Source: Antribacter soli (GTDB lineage Bacteria > Actinomycetota > Actinomycetes > Actinomycetales > Cellulomonadaceae). Taken from it: a stretch of DNA of 64,000 nt. The position numbers and the translations under genes are program-made. The stretch covers positions 1 through 64,000 of the forward strand of contig NZ_JAKGSG010000054.1 in assembly GCF_021568775.1 (NCBI RefSeq), given 5' to 3'. Within the stretch, counting starts at the first letter, position 1. The number at the start of each line of letters is the position of its first letter. The notes beneath the pieces are model-generated. The model saw only the letters and a list, made by a program, of their open reading frames with translations, ran no database searches and was not told the origin of the DNA. Positions 25,806-33,304 of the stretch are shown here, one piece after another.

Positions 25806-26480
25806 GTGGTGGCCGCATTGGGCCTGTTCGATCGGCTACGAGCGGAGCACCGCGGCATGGTGGCTTACCGGCAGGGCGCCTTCCTGCGCGACGCCGGTGC
25901 CCTGCCTGCCGCCGAGCAGCTGTTCCGCAAGGCGCACCGGCTCGGGATCCTCGACGCGACCGTCGACCTGGGCACCCTGCTCCTCGCCCGCGGCGAGCGG
26001 GAGGAGGCCGAGCAGCTCTTTGAGCGGGCCGCCGCCGAGAACCACGCGGGCGGGCTGAACGAGCTCGGCGTCCTGCGCAAGGACCAGGGCCGCCTCGACG
26101 AGGCCCGCCGCCTCCTGGAGCGCTCCGTGCGGCACGGCTACGACGGCGCGCTGGTCAACCTCGCGTTCGTCGCCGCCGAGCAGGGCAACGTCGAACGGGC
26201 CACGAAGCTGTACCTCAGGGCCGCCGAACATGGCTACGACAAGGCGTTGTACAACCTCGGGCTGCTGCTGCACGAACGTGGCCAGCACGCTCAAGCCCTC
26301 GCCGTCTGGCAGCAGGGCAACGACTACGGCAACCACGAGTGCACGTTCGCGCTCGGCCTGATGGCCCACCGCGCCGGCGACCACACCGAGGCCGTCGGGC
26401 ACTGGCGCAACGCCGCCCTGTTCGGCCACGCCGGCGCCCGGGCCAACCTCCGGGAGTTCTACCCGGAAACCCACATCTGA
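25806..26480 (+). CDS. TPR/Sel1-like repeat protein
   Basis: This protein of up to 224 residues consists of about five degenerate tetratricopeptide/Sel1-type helical repeats. Examples are AAEQLFRKAHRLG, EAEQLFERAAAENHAGGLNE, EARRLLERSVRHGYDGALVN, ATKLYLRAAEHGYDKALYNL and EAVGHWRNAALFGHAGARAN. It has no signal peptide or membrane segment, so it is presumably a cytoplasmic scaffold. The start is uncertain. GTG 25806 has no ribosome site and lies just beyond the IS256 end, while ATG 25857 (MVAYRQGAF) is the first Met. The 5' end may have been lost to the IS. No partner gene is nearby. Confidence 0.7.
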   Translation: MVAALGLFDRLRAEHRGMVAYRQGAFLRDAGALPAAEQLFRKAHRLGILDATVDLGTLLLARGEREEAEQLFERAAAENHAGGLNELGVLRKDQGRLDEARRLLERSVRHGYDGALVNLAFVAAEQGNVERATKLYLRAAEHGYDKALYNLGLLLHERGQHAQALAVWQQGNDYGNHECTFALGLMAHRAGDHTEAVGHWRNAALFGHAGARANLREFYPETHI

Positions 26481-26616
26481 CCCGGATCCACGGATACATG
26501 GTGGGTGAACCGCACCGGGTCATGCGTGAACTGGCGCGCTGCAGCAGCCATCGTCCTTTTCGAGGTACTGCATCAGTGGGAAGACGAGGTCGACCTACTG
26601 CAGCCGCCCGCTCCGC

Positions 26617-27204
26617 TCAGCGCGGCAGAGGGTTCGGGCCCGTCGCTGTGACCAGCCGCTGCGGGACCCAGCCGTCGACATGGTGGATGCCGTCGAACGT
26701 CCCGCCCTGCAGCTCGATCACCGCGCGCAGCGAGCGGCGGTGGAACTTCACGTGTGTGAAGTCCTCGAACAGGACGTAATACGGCTCGTTCCACTGGCTC
26801 TGGAATTGCTGGCCGGTCAGCGCCGCCCGATGCCGGCGGGAGAACGCGTCGACCTCCTCGCCGACGACCACGCCGAAGTGCTCCATGCCCATCTTGTAGA
26901 CGCGCTGGTGGACGGGCGGGATGAGCTCGATGAGCGGGATCACCTGGCCGTCGAGGACGTGGAGCGGCTCAGCGAGGAGGATCATGGACATCGGCCGCCC
27001 GTTCCAGACGTTCTCCACATTGGCGATGGCGTGGCGTTCGAGCAGGGTCCGCAGGTGGACATACTGGTCCCACTCCGGCACGCGGACGGCGAGGTGGCTC
27101 AGCTCGTACGGCGCGATGTCGACACCCCGGGCGAGCAGGCGGTCGCGCTGCCGCGCGGCGAACGCCCGATAGTCTCCGATGATGTCGCCCACCGGATCGG
27201 CCAT
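26617..27204 (-). CDS. YecM-like VOC-superfamily protein
   Basis: This 195-residue cytoplasmic protein resembles the E. coli YecM family of the vicinal-oxygen-chelate superfamily. Matching blocks are ENVWNGRPMSMILLAEPLHV near residues 64-83, IPLIELIPPVHQRVYKMGME near 87-106 (the IELP-x-P...GMEH signature with possible metal ligands), and DFTHVKFHRRSLRAVIE near 148. A good ribosome site (GAGAGGAGG) precedes the ATG. The biochemical role of the family is unknown, although it is thought to bind a metal or small ligand. It stands alone in the minus direction. Confidence 0.8.
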   Translation of the reverse strand: MADPVGDIIGDYRAFAARQRDRLLARGVDIAPYELSHLAVRVPEWDQYVHLRTLLERHAIANVENVWNGRPMSMILLAEPLHVLDGQVIPLIELIPPVHQRVYKMGMEHFGVVVGEEVDAFSRRHRAALTGQQFQSQWNEPYYVLFEDFTHVKFHRRSLRAVIELQGGTFDGIHHVDGWVPQRLVTATGPNPLPR

Positions 27205-27490
27205 GGCCCGCCTCCTCTCGGCCGCCAGCCCAAGACGGGGTATGCGGCGAACGTATCAGGCCATCGCACGCCAGGCGACGGAGCGACCTGAGCCGGCGGG
27301 CCCGAAATCCCCGGCTGGCGAGATACGGTCATGAGCGCCGCCCGGCGGGGCTCGAACCTCCAACCGCTTCCCTTGGACTTACAGCTCCTACCCGGCGAGC
27401 AGGCTGCGTCGTGGGCGCTCTCAGGGGCGCTCGAGTGCCTCCCGTCGAGCCGTTCGATCCGCGCTAGGTGCGCGCGACGCACGGGATGGC
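27205..27490. other. Intergenic stretch with a weak tRNA-like motif
   Basis: Between two minus-strand genes lies about 286 bp. Read on the minus strand, about 27340-27395 contains GGAGGTTCGAGCCCCGCC, which resembles a tRNA T-loop region. The T-stem does not pair, no acceptor stem or CCA is present, and the anticodon arm cannot be built. It could be a relic of a tRNA/attachment site. I see no gene. Confidence 0.25.
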
Positions 27491-28207
27491 TCAGTTCTCG
27501 GGCGGCGGGCCGTAGAGCTGCGCGGGGTCGGCCGAGAGAGCGGCCTTGACGAAGCGGCTGGCGTCGTCGACGAGCACTTCCATGGCCCCGGCTTGCACGC
27601 CGTCCAGGCTGGCTCGTGCCACGTCGACCGGGTCGATCTTCGGGGCATCGTGTCCCGCCATCATGTCGGTGTCGGCGGCACCCAGGTGTACCCCCTGGAC
27701 GAGGATGTTCTGAGCCGCGAGCTCGACGCGTACGCCGTTGGTCATGTTCCACTCGGCGGCCTTCGCCACGGAGTATGACCCCGATCCTTGAGGGGTGGCG
27801 ACCCACGACAGCACGGACAGGACGTTCACGATCGCTCCTGGCCCGTTGGAGGCGAGGTGGGGAGTGAAGGCGCGGATGACCCGGAGCGTACCGAACAGGT
27901 GAGTTTCCAGGTCCTGCCGGACCTTGTCCAGGTCGTCGGTCAGCAGCTGCGCTCCGGTCGCGATTCCCGCGTTGTTGACCAATAGCGTGACGTCCTGCGT
28001 CGCTGCGGCGGCGTCCGCGATCGATCGCTCGTCCAGCAGGTCCAGGTGCAGCGGCGTGACCCGCGGGTCGGTGGCGTCGATCAGCTCGGGGCGGCGAGCG
28101 GCGGCGTAGACCGTCTTGGCTCCCCGAGCCAGCAGCTCGTCGACGAAGCGCCGACCGATTCCGCGATTGGCACCGGTCACGAGAGCGGTGGATCCGGCAA
28201 TGTCCAT
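27491..28207 (-). CDS. Short-chain dehydrogenase/reductase (SDR)
   Basis: This 238-residue cytoplasmic NAD(P)-dependent oxidoreductase is a classical SDR. It shows TGANRGIG at residues 10-17 for cofactor binding, LLVNNAGIA near 75, the catalytic Ser in NVLSVLSWVATP near 128, and YSVAKAA near 144 with the catalytic Tyr and Lys. The ATG at 28207 was chosen because the first Rossmann strand (STALVTGA) begins seven codons later. The upstream in-frame codons run through the promoter. It is divergent from a MerR regulator, and the spacer carries a MerR-type operator, so it is probably the regulator's target. The substrate is unknown. Confidence 0.92.
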   Translation of the reverse strand: MDIAGSTALVTGANRGIGRRFVDELLARGAKTVYAAARRPELIDATDPRVTPLHLDLLDERSIADAAAATQDVTLLVNNAGIATGAQLLTDDLDKVRQDLETHLFGTLRVIRAFTPHLASNGPGAIVNVLSVLSWVATPQGSGSYSVAKAAEWNMTNGVRVELAAQNILVQGVHLGAADTDMMAGHDAPKIDPVDVARASLDGVQAGAMEVLVDDASRFVKAALSADPAQLYGPPPEN

Positions 28208-28259
28208 GATGATTCCTTCCGTCGAGGAGGCCCGTGCCTCCCGTGCGCCGCCTACGCTA

Positions 28260-28289
28260 GGACTTGACGTTGACGTCAAGGGCAAGTCC
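28260..28289. promoter_or_regulatory. MerR-type operator/promoter between SDR and MerR genes
   Basis: A perfect dyad CTTGACG-TTGA-CGTCAAG occupies 28263-28280, inside a wider inverted repeat GGACTTG...CAAGTCC (28260-28289). On the minus strand it lies between a possible -35 (TTGCCC) and -10 (TAGCGT) spaced 20 bp apart. The unusually long spacer is the hallmark of promoters activated by MerR proteins through DNA twisting. It drives the SDR gene. Confidence 0.75.
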
Positions 28290-28322
28290 TGACGAGCGGC
28301 ACCACGAGTGAGAGGAGTCACG

Positions 28323-28724
28323 ATGCGCATCGGGGAGCTGGCCGACAAGGCCGGAGTCAGCACGCGCGCCCTGCGCTACTACGAGGAGCAGGGCCTGCTG
28401 CGTTCCGAGCGCACGGCCAGCGGTCAACGTCTCTACGAGGAGTCGGCCGCGGATCGTGTGCGGCTCATCCAGGAGCTCTATACGGCTGGCCTCGGTAGTC
28501 GTCTGATCGTGACCCTCCTGCCCGCCATCGATGCCCGCCAGGTCGGCCCGGAGCTGTTGATTCGCTTGCTCGACGAGCGTGCCCAGATCGAAGCGAAGGC
28601 CGCCGTGCTGCAGGATGCGGGGCGTCGACTCGACATGCTGATCCATCTCGCTAGGTACCCGGACGCGGAGTCATGCCCGACCTCGCTCGACCAGGCTGTG
28701 GCTCAAGACTCCATGTCGCCGTGA
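28323..28724 (+). CDS. MerR-family transcriptional regulator
   Basis: This 133-residue DNA-binding protein opens with the winged helix of MerR proteins (MRIGELADKAGVSTRALRYY at residues 1-20, then EEQGLLRSERTASGQRLYEE). A dimerisation coiled coil follows (ERAQIEAKAAVLQDAGRRLD near 85-104), and a short C-terminus contains one Cys. The ATG at 28323 is preceded by GAGAGGAG and matches the family's MRIGE start. It is divergent from the SDR gene and presumably binds the dyad in the 115-bp spacer. The effector is unknown. A single C-terminal Cys is not enough to suggest metal sensing. Confidence 0.92.
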   Translation: MRIGELADKAGVSTRALRYYEEQGLLRSERTASGQRLYEESAADRVRLIQELYTAGLGSRLIVTLLPAIDARQVGPELLIRLLDERAQIEAKAAVLQDAGRRLDMLIHLARYPDAESCPTSLDQAVAQDSMSP

Positions 28725-28979
28725 TGTCGCTGGCCGGTGAACGCGGCGACCACGACTACGGCAGGTAGCCCGGTGAGGTCCCCCGAATCAACTCTTGAGT
28801 TGACATCCGGCTCGCGGTCTTGGAGCTCGAATGGCCTCCCGGCCGGCGAGTTGCGGGGCTTCGTCGTTCGAGGCCGCCAACCACCCCAGCCGGCGCGCAA
28901 TCTGTGGTCCGACGCCACAGGCCGGCTATGGCGCAACCGGAATCGGCACCCTCAGCAAGCCTCGGGCCGCGCTCCTGCC
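28725..28979. other. Stretch without a confident gene
   Basis: No family-like reading is visible in about 255 bp on either strand. The plus strand is open through the region but lacks a start with a ribosome site and any recognisable motif until the methyltransferase-like start at 28980. Confidence 0.5.
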
Positions 28980-29141
28980 GTGACGTCCTCCGAGCACTTC
29001 GCGACCGTCCGCACCGACTACGACGCCATGGCGCAGCCGTACACCGCCGCGACGATGGCGAGCTTCACGCGCGCGCCTCCTCGCTCTCACGTGCCTCCGC
29101 GCGGGAGGGCGCCGGCATCCGGAAGATCGCCACGATGTTGA
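28980..29141 (+). pseudogene. N-terminal scrap of a SAM-dependent methyltransferase
   Basis: From a GTG at 28980 the frame reads SSEHFATVRTDYDAMAQPYT. This is the usual N-terminal helix before the Rossmann core of class-I methyltransferases (V-R-x-x-Y-D-x-x-A-x-x-Y). Homology ends near 29060, where the sequence runs into the 3' end of the convergent DoxX gene. The SAM-binding glycine motif is absent. It is a gene front cut by a deletion or rearrangement. Confidence 0.55.
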
Positions 29142-29568
29142 CGACGAGCGCCACCGTGAGGACTCCCATCACGGGCACCAGGAGGTCGGCCCTCGGTGAC
29201 GGCCCGGTGGCCAGCAGATCCCAGCGTCCGACGGCGACCGCGCCGGTGAGCATCGCCCAGAGTGCGGTCTCGAGGGCGGGGAGCCACTCGCCTGCCCGGA
29301 GGTGGAAGCCGCTCGCCATGAGCGTGACGACCGCGAGACCGATCGCTGCCAGCGGCGTCGTCCACTCGAAAGTGCCCAGGAGCATCGGGAGGACGAGCGC
29401 GATGGGCGCCGCGACTTCCGCGATGCCGATCAGGATGGTGAGGGGGCGCGGGAGGTCGTCGAACCCGGTCCAGCGGTCGATGCCGCGGCCGAGGATCTTC
29501 GGCAGGCCCGCGAACAGGAAGAACAGAGCGAGAGCGATCTGCGCCGCCCACAGGGTGGTGGTGAGCAT
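29065..29568 (-). CDS. DoxX-family membrane protein
   Basis: This 167-residue integral membrane protein has four hydrophobic helices. The first is LWAAQIALALFFLFAGLPKI near residues 6-25 with the DoxX-type F-x-x-G-x-x-K-I block. It is followed by LTILIGIAEVAAPIALVLPM, GLAVVTLMASGFHL and LLVPVMGVLTVALVVNIVAI. DoxX proteins are tied to thiosulfate:quinone oxidoreduction or oxidative-stress complexes in various bacteria, and this member's role is unknown. A ribosome site (AAGGAGC) precedes the ATG. It is divergent from an ECF sigma gene, and an ECF41-like promoter faces it (29619-29645), so it is the predicted target of that sigma factor. Confidence 0.85.
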   Translation of the reverse strand: MLTTTLWAAQIALALFFLFAGLPKILGRGIDRWTGFDDLPRPLTILIGIAEVAAPIALVLPMLLGTFEWTTPLAAIGLAVVTLMASGFHLRAGEWLPALETALWAMLTGAVAVGRWDLLATGPSPRADLLVPVMGVLTVALVVNIVAIFRMPAPSRAEARESEEARA

Positions 29569-29618
29569 GGTGCTCCTTCAGCTTGTCGGCCAGCGGGTTG
29601 CCGGCCGGTGCGGGACAG

Positions 29619-29645
29619 GACGAACGGGCGGGCGCGTGTGTGACG
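29619..29645 (-). promoter_or_regulatory. ECF41-like promoter driving the DoxX gene
   Basis: On the minus strand CGTCACA (29645-29639) is followed after exactly 16 bases by CGTC (29622-29619). The established ECF41 consensus is TGTCACA, then 15-17 bases, then CGTC, so this matches at 10 of 11 positions. The predicted start lies about 45 bases before the DoxX ATG. Confidence 0.7.
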
Positions 29646-29646
29646 C

Positions 29647-29673
29647 TGTCACAGGGGAGGGGGCGCGATCGTC
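29647..29673 (+). promoter_or_regulatory. ECF41-like promoter of the sigma gene itself
   Basis: TGTCACA (29647-29653), then 16 bases, then CGTC (29670-29673), is a perfect ECF41-type promoter. Transcription would begin about 8 bases on, at or next to the ATG at 29682, so the mRNA would be leaderless. Only one base separates this -35 box from that of the divergent DoxX promoter. Confidence 0.72.
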
Positions 29674-29681
29674 CTGTGCAC

Positions 29682-30572
29682 ATGAGCGAAACTGAACGCG
29701 GCGGCGTCGAACGCAGCGCGGCCGAGCGCAGCGCAACCGAACGCGTCGCCGCCGCCTCGCGGGACGACCGGGCCTACTTGCTGGCCGTCGCCCACCGGAT
29801 CCTGGCCGATCCCGCCGAGGCCGAGGATGTGGTGCAGGACGCGTTCGTGCGCCTCGCGACGCAGGAGGTTGGCGAGATCCGGGACCTGCGCGGCTGGCTG
29901 GTCGTGGTGGTGCGGCGGCTCGCGCTGGACCGGATCGGCTCGGCACACGGGCGGCTCTCGGCGCCGCACGATCCGACAGCATGGGGTTTCGACGCAGCGG
30001 CCGACGCGCTGGACCCGGCGGACCGCGTCACCTTGGACGACGAGATCCGGCGCGCGCTGTCCGTGGTGCTCGAGCGGCTGACACCCGGGGAGCGCGCGGC
30101 GTTCCTGCTGCATGACGTGTTCGGGATCCCGTTCGACAGCGTGGCGGAGATGGTGGGCCGGACTGCGGCCGCGTGCCGGCAGCTCGCCAGCCGCGCCCGG
30201 CGGGCGATCCGGGAGTCTGGTCCGACGTCGGACGCGCCGCCCGCCGACCCGGAGCTGCAGGACGTCGTCGACCGCTTCATCGCTGCGTGCGCCGGGGGAG
30301 ACCTGGACGCGCTGGTCCGGACCCTGCACCCCGACGTGTCGGGGTGGGCGACCCTGGGCGGCGAGCGCGTCGGGTTCGACGTCGGCGCTGAGCGCGTGGC
30401 CGCCGGGTCGCTGCGGTACCTGGGTCCGCAGTCCGGCTGGAGCCTGGCTCCGCTGGCCCTGGACGACGGGATGGCCGTCGTCGCCACGCGGGGCGGCGAC
30501 CCCGTGGCGCTGATCCGGCTACAGATCACCGACGGGCTGATCGCCGCGATCCACACGGTGCTGCTGCGCTGA
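29682..30572 (+). CDS. ECF sigma factor with SnoaL-like C-terminal domain (SigJ/ECF41-like)
   Basis: This 296-residue sigma-70 family factor has region 2 (AHRILADPAEAEDVVQDAFV near residues 36-55, then RDLRGWLVVVVRRLALDRI) and region 4 (LTPGERAAFLLHDVFGIPFD near 130-149, then EMVGRTAAACRQLASRARRA). A C-terminal SnoaL-like domain of about 105 residues starts near VVDRFIAACAGGDLDAL. In ECF41-type factors this domain replaces an anti-sigma factor and tunes activity. The usual DGGGK and NPDKL motifs of the extension are not present here (WATLGGERVG and HTVLLR stand in their places), so its control may differ. The ATG at 29682 follows a perfect ECF41-type promoter, implying autoregulation. Confidence 0.9.
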   Translation: MSETERGGVERSAAERSATERVAAASRDDRAYLLAVAHRILADPAEAEDVVQDAFVRLATQEVGEIRDLRGWLVVVVRRLALDRIGSAHGRLSAPHDPTAWGFDAAADALDPADRVTLDDEIRRALSVVLERLTPGERAAFLLHDVFGIPFDSVAEMVGRTAAACRQLASRARRAIRESGPTSDAPPADPELQDVVDRFIAACAGGDLDALVRTLHPDVSGWATLGGERVGFDVGAERVAAGSLRYLGPQSGWSLAPLALDDGMAVVATRGGDPVALIRLQITDGLIAAIHTVLLR

Positions 30573-30750
30573 AGGAGCACACGATTGCCACCTCCGTGGA
30601 TCGACCGGGCGGATGCGGAACCACGGACGTCGGGCCGGCGAGGCCATGTTCTCCTCGACACCGCCACATGACTGACGACCCCGCAAGTGCTGCCAGGGGC
30701 GAAGTTTGCTCAAGAGCGGTCTACTGGTCGTAGAGACCCGGGGAGGAGAG

Positions 30751-31614
30751 ATGACCAGCGGCTGGTACCGGGGTGTCGTCGTCGGGGTCGACGGTTCCGA
30801 GGAGAGCATGGGGGCACTCGACTGGGCTGCGCGGACCGCCGACAGGCACGACGCACGGCTGACCGTCCTGTCTGCGTACACCCCGCCGCACATGACCGTG
30901 ATGCCGGAGGCGGTGCGGCACCTCGCTGAGGCCCGGGACGAGGCACAGCTGGCGGTGGACCGGGCGGTTGCCCGCCTGGGCGGCGCCCGACCCGGGAGCC
31001 GGGACGTCGCGAGGACGATCGCGCAGGGCGCCGCCGCGCACGTTCTCGCGCAGGAGTCGCGGTACTGCGACCTCGTGGTCGTCGGCCGGCGCGGGCTCGG
31101 ACTGTGGGACTCGGCGCTGCTCGGCTCCGTGCCCTCGACGCTCGCCGCGGGAGCACATGGCCCGGTAGCGGTGGTCCCGGCGGGAGCGAGTGCCGCCGAC
31201 CCCCGGCGGGTCGTCGCAGGAGTGAGCGTGGATGACGAGCCCGTGCTCGAGCTGGCGTTCGCCGAGGCGCAACAGCGCGGCTGCCGGCTGGAGGTAGTGC
31301 ACGTGGTCCCGCCAACCGCAGTGCTTGCCGGCAACGACGACTTCGCCGTGTCGTGGCCGAAGGCCGCCGCCTCCGACATCGGTGATCAGGTCAACCGATG
31401 GGCGGAGAAGAGCCCTGAGGTCGCCTTCGCGGTCACGCTCCGCACCGGCGACCCGGCCGAGGAGCTGCTGCTCGGGCTGACACCCGACGACCTGGTCGTC
31501 GTGGGCGGCGGGCGACCCCCCGCGATGCTGGGCCAGCTGATGCGGAGCGTCCCGGACGCCATGCTGCGTAGGGCCCCGTGCGCCGTCGTCGTGATTCCCG
31601 AGCACCACCGCTGA
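30751..31614 (+). CDS. Tandem universal stress protein (two USP domains)
   Basis: This 287-residue cytoplasmic protein has two UspA domains. The first starts YRGVVVGVDGSEESMGALDW and ends with the nucleotide-binding motif VVGRRGLGLWDSALLGSVPS near residue 109. The second starts RRVVAGVSVDDEPVLELAFA and ends VVVGGGRPPAMLGQLMRSVP. The G-2x-G-9x-G-(S/T) ATP motif is recognisable in the first domain and degenerate in the second. A strong ribosome site (GGGAGGAG) fixes the ATG at 30751. Tandem USPs in actinomycetes are typically linked to hypoxia or stationary-phase survival. Nothing nearby shows its control. Confidence 0.9.
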   Translation: MTSGWYRGVVVGVDGSEESMGALDWAARTADRHDARLTVLSAYTPPHMTVMPEAVRHLAEARDEAQLAVDRAVARLGGARPGSRDVARTIAQGAAAHVLAQESRYCDLVVVGRRGLGLWDSALLGSVPSTLAAGAHGPVAVVPAGASAADPRRVVAGVSVDDEPVLELAFAEAQQRGCRLEVVHVVPPTAVLAGNDDFAVSWPKAAASDIGDQVNRWAEKSPEVAFAVTLRTGDPAEELLLGLTPDDLVVVGGGRPPAMLGQLMRSVPDAMLRRAPCAVVVIPEHHR

Positions 31615-31797
31615 GGAACCGTCCGCCCGGTCGCGATCGACCGCGCCCGCGCCGACGGCTCGCCAACGACCGTGGTTGGGACCTCGAGCAGTTGGCCCAT
31701 AGGGGACAACGTGACGGGGGTCGCCGCAGCAGCCCACTCGGTACGCGGGCACGGCGAGCACGACGTCGTACCGGCCATGGCAGGCACGACCGGCCGG

Positions 31798-33108
31798 TCA
31801 GGCTGTGCGGGCGGCGGCTGCTCCCTCGTCGGCCCGGGACCCTAGGCGGTCCAGGGCCGCGACCACCAGCGCCCGGACGCCGGTCTCGAGGGTGGGGTGC
31901 GGCACGGGCGCGAACCGCGGTGAGTGGTTGGACGGGATGTCCCGGTCCAGGGTGCCGGCGCGTTCCGCGGCGAGGAAGGCGACAGGGTCCCACCCGCCGA
32001 GCAGCCAGTAGACGATCGGCACCCTGGCGGCAGTCGCGAGGATGCCGACGTCCTCGCTGCCTGAGACCGGCCCGGGGTCGATGACCCGCTCCGCGCCGAA
32101 GTGGTCGGCGAGCACGGCACGGGTGCGCTCCGTCTCCGCCGGGTCGTTGACGACGGGCGGGAAGCTCGCGAGAACATTGATCCGCGGTGGCTGTGGCGCC
32201 CCCGCGGCCGAGGCCTCGCCTCGGACGATCCGCTCCACGGCTGCCACGACCCGGGCACGCACCGCCTCGTCGAAGGAGCGGACGTTCACGCCGAGATACG
32301 CCTCCTCCGGAATGATGTTGTCCTTGGTGCCCGCCTGGAGCGCGCCGACCGTGACCACCGCCGCCTCGTTCGCCGCTACCTCTCGCGCCACGATGGTCTG
32401 CAGGCGCATCACCGTCGACGCCGCCATGACGACGGGGTCTACGGTGGTCTCGGGCCGCGACCCGTGCCCGCCGCGGCCGACCAGCCGGATGTCAAAGGAG
32501 TCCGTGCCTGCGAACGCCGGTCCGCCGTGGACCCCGAGGAGGCCGGCAGGATACGGCGCGACGTGCTGCCCCAGAACGATGTCGGGCCGAGGCGCCAGGT
32601 CGTACAGGCCCTCGTCGATCATCGCCTGGGCGCCGGACCCCAGCTCCTCGGCCGGCTGGAAGACGACGACGAGCGTCCCCGACCACGCGGGCCTGCTGCG
32701 CGCGAGCAGCGCGGCCGCGCCCAGGAGCGCGGTGACGTGGACGTCGTGACCGCACGCGTGCATCAGCCCTGACTCGATGCCGTCGGCAGTGGTGCCCCGC
32801 GCGGTGCTGGCGTAGGAGAGCCCTGTCTCCTCGGTGACCGGCAGTGCGTCCATGTCCGCCCTGAGGAGCACGCAGGGGCCGGCGCCGGCCTCGAGCACCC
32901 CGACGACCCCGGTCCTGCCGACGCCCGTGTGGACGGAGTATCCGAGAGCGCGGAGCTGGTCGGCAACCAGAGCGGCGGTGCGGGTCTCCTGGAAGGACAG
33001 CTCGGGGTGCGCATGGAGGTCGACGTAGGTCTCGAAGAGGCCAGGCAAGATCGAGTCGAGCGACCCGAGAACGGCGCCGACGTCGACAGGCGCCCCGGAG
33101 ACGGTCAT
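31798..33108 (-). CDS. M20-family amidohydrolase/peptidase
   Basis: This enzyme of about 436 residues is a cytoplasmic di-metal amidohydrolase of the M20D type (IAA-amino acid/hippurate hydrolase-like). It cleaves N-acyl or N-carbamoyl amino acids. Metal-site blocks are LLRADMDALPV near residue 81, HACGHDVHVTALLGAA near 117 and QPAEELGSGAQAM near 152 with the catalytic Glu. The dimerisation lid lies at about 190-310. The ATG at 33108 begins MTVSGAPVDVG. An ATG at 33138 adds ten residues and is the alternative, and neither has a strong ribosome site. It is divergent from a membrane-protein/XRE/oxidoreductase operon across a spacer with two palindromes, so the XRE protein might also control it. 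Confidence 0.9.
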   Translation of the reverse strand: MTVSGAPVDVGAVLGSLDSILPGLFETYVDLHAHPELSFQETRTAALVADQLRALGYSVHTGVGRTGVVGVLEAGAGPCVLLRADMDALPVTEETGLSYASTARGTTADGIESGLMHACGHDVHVTALLGAAALLARSRPAWSGTLVVVFQPAEELGSGAQAMIDEGLYDLAPRPDIVLGQHVAPYPAGLLGVHGGPAFAGTDSFDIRLVGRGGHGSRPETTVDPVVMAASTVMRLQTIVAREVAANEAAVVTVGALQAGTKDNIIPEEAYLGVNVRSFDEAVRARVVAAVERIVRGEASAAGAPQPPRINVLASFPPVVNDPAETERTRAVLADHFGAERVIDPGPVSGSEDVGILATAARVPIVYWLLGGWDPVAFLAAERAGTLDRDIPSNHSPRFAPVPHPTLETGVRALVVAALDRLGSRADEGAAAARTA

Positions 33109-33212
33109 GCGCCTCACGATGCCACCGCCAACCGTCATGCGCTCGGGGCGTCCTGCCCGCCGGGTCGCCCCCGGCGCCGCCGCCGCACCACGACGGGTGA
33201 ATCCTGGTCCGG

Positions 33213-33234
33213 CATGTCAGGAATTCTTGACATG
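33213..33234. promoter_or_regulatory. Palindromic operator, copy 1
   Basis: CATGTCAGGAATTCTTGACATG is palindromic apart from one mismatched pair. The same core (TGTCA-x-GAATTCTTGACA) recurs at 33259-33280. The centre-to-centre distance is 46 bp. It is probably a binding site of the small XRE regulator encoded at 33718. Confidence 0.75.
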
Positions 33235-33258
33235 TCCGCTGCGGCGCGACATCGTATC

Positions 33259-33280
33259 GATGTCAAGAATTCTTGACATC
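33259..33280. promoter_or_regulatory. Palindromic operator, copy 2
   Basis: GATGTCAAGAATTCTTGACATC is a perfect 22-bp palindrome, 25 bp before the GTG of the membrane-protein gene. Its position over or just after the promoter suggests repression of the operon by the XRE protein it encodes. Confidence 0.8.
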
Positions 33281-33304
33281 GGCTCGGCGGGTGGGGGTGG
33301 GGGC

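Noticed and set aside
27335-27400. tRNA gene on the minus strand (T-loop-like GGTTCGAGCCCCGCC)
   Set aside because: The T-stem does not pair and no acceptor stem, D-arm or anticodon arm can be folded. At best it is a relic.
28290-28301. CTGACGAGCGG near the MerR start, resembling part of the 27-bp repeat
   Set aside because: Only 11 bases match, in the opposite orientation to the repeat reading. In GC-rich DNA that can be chance.
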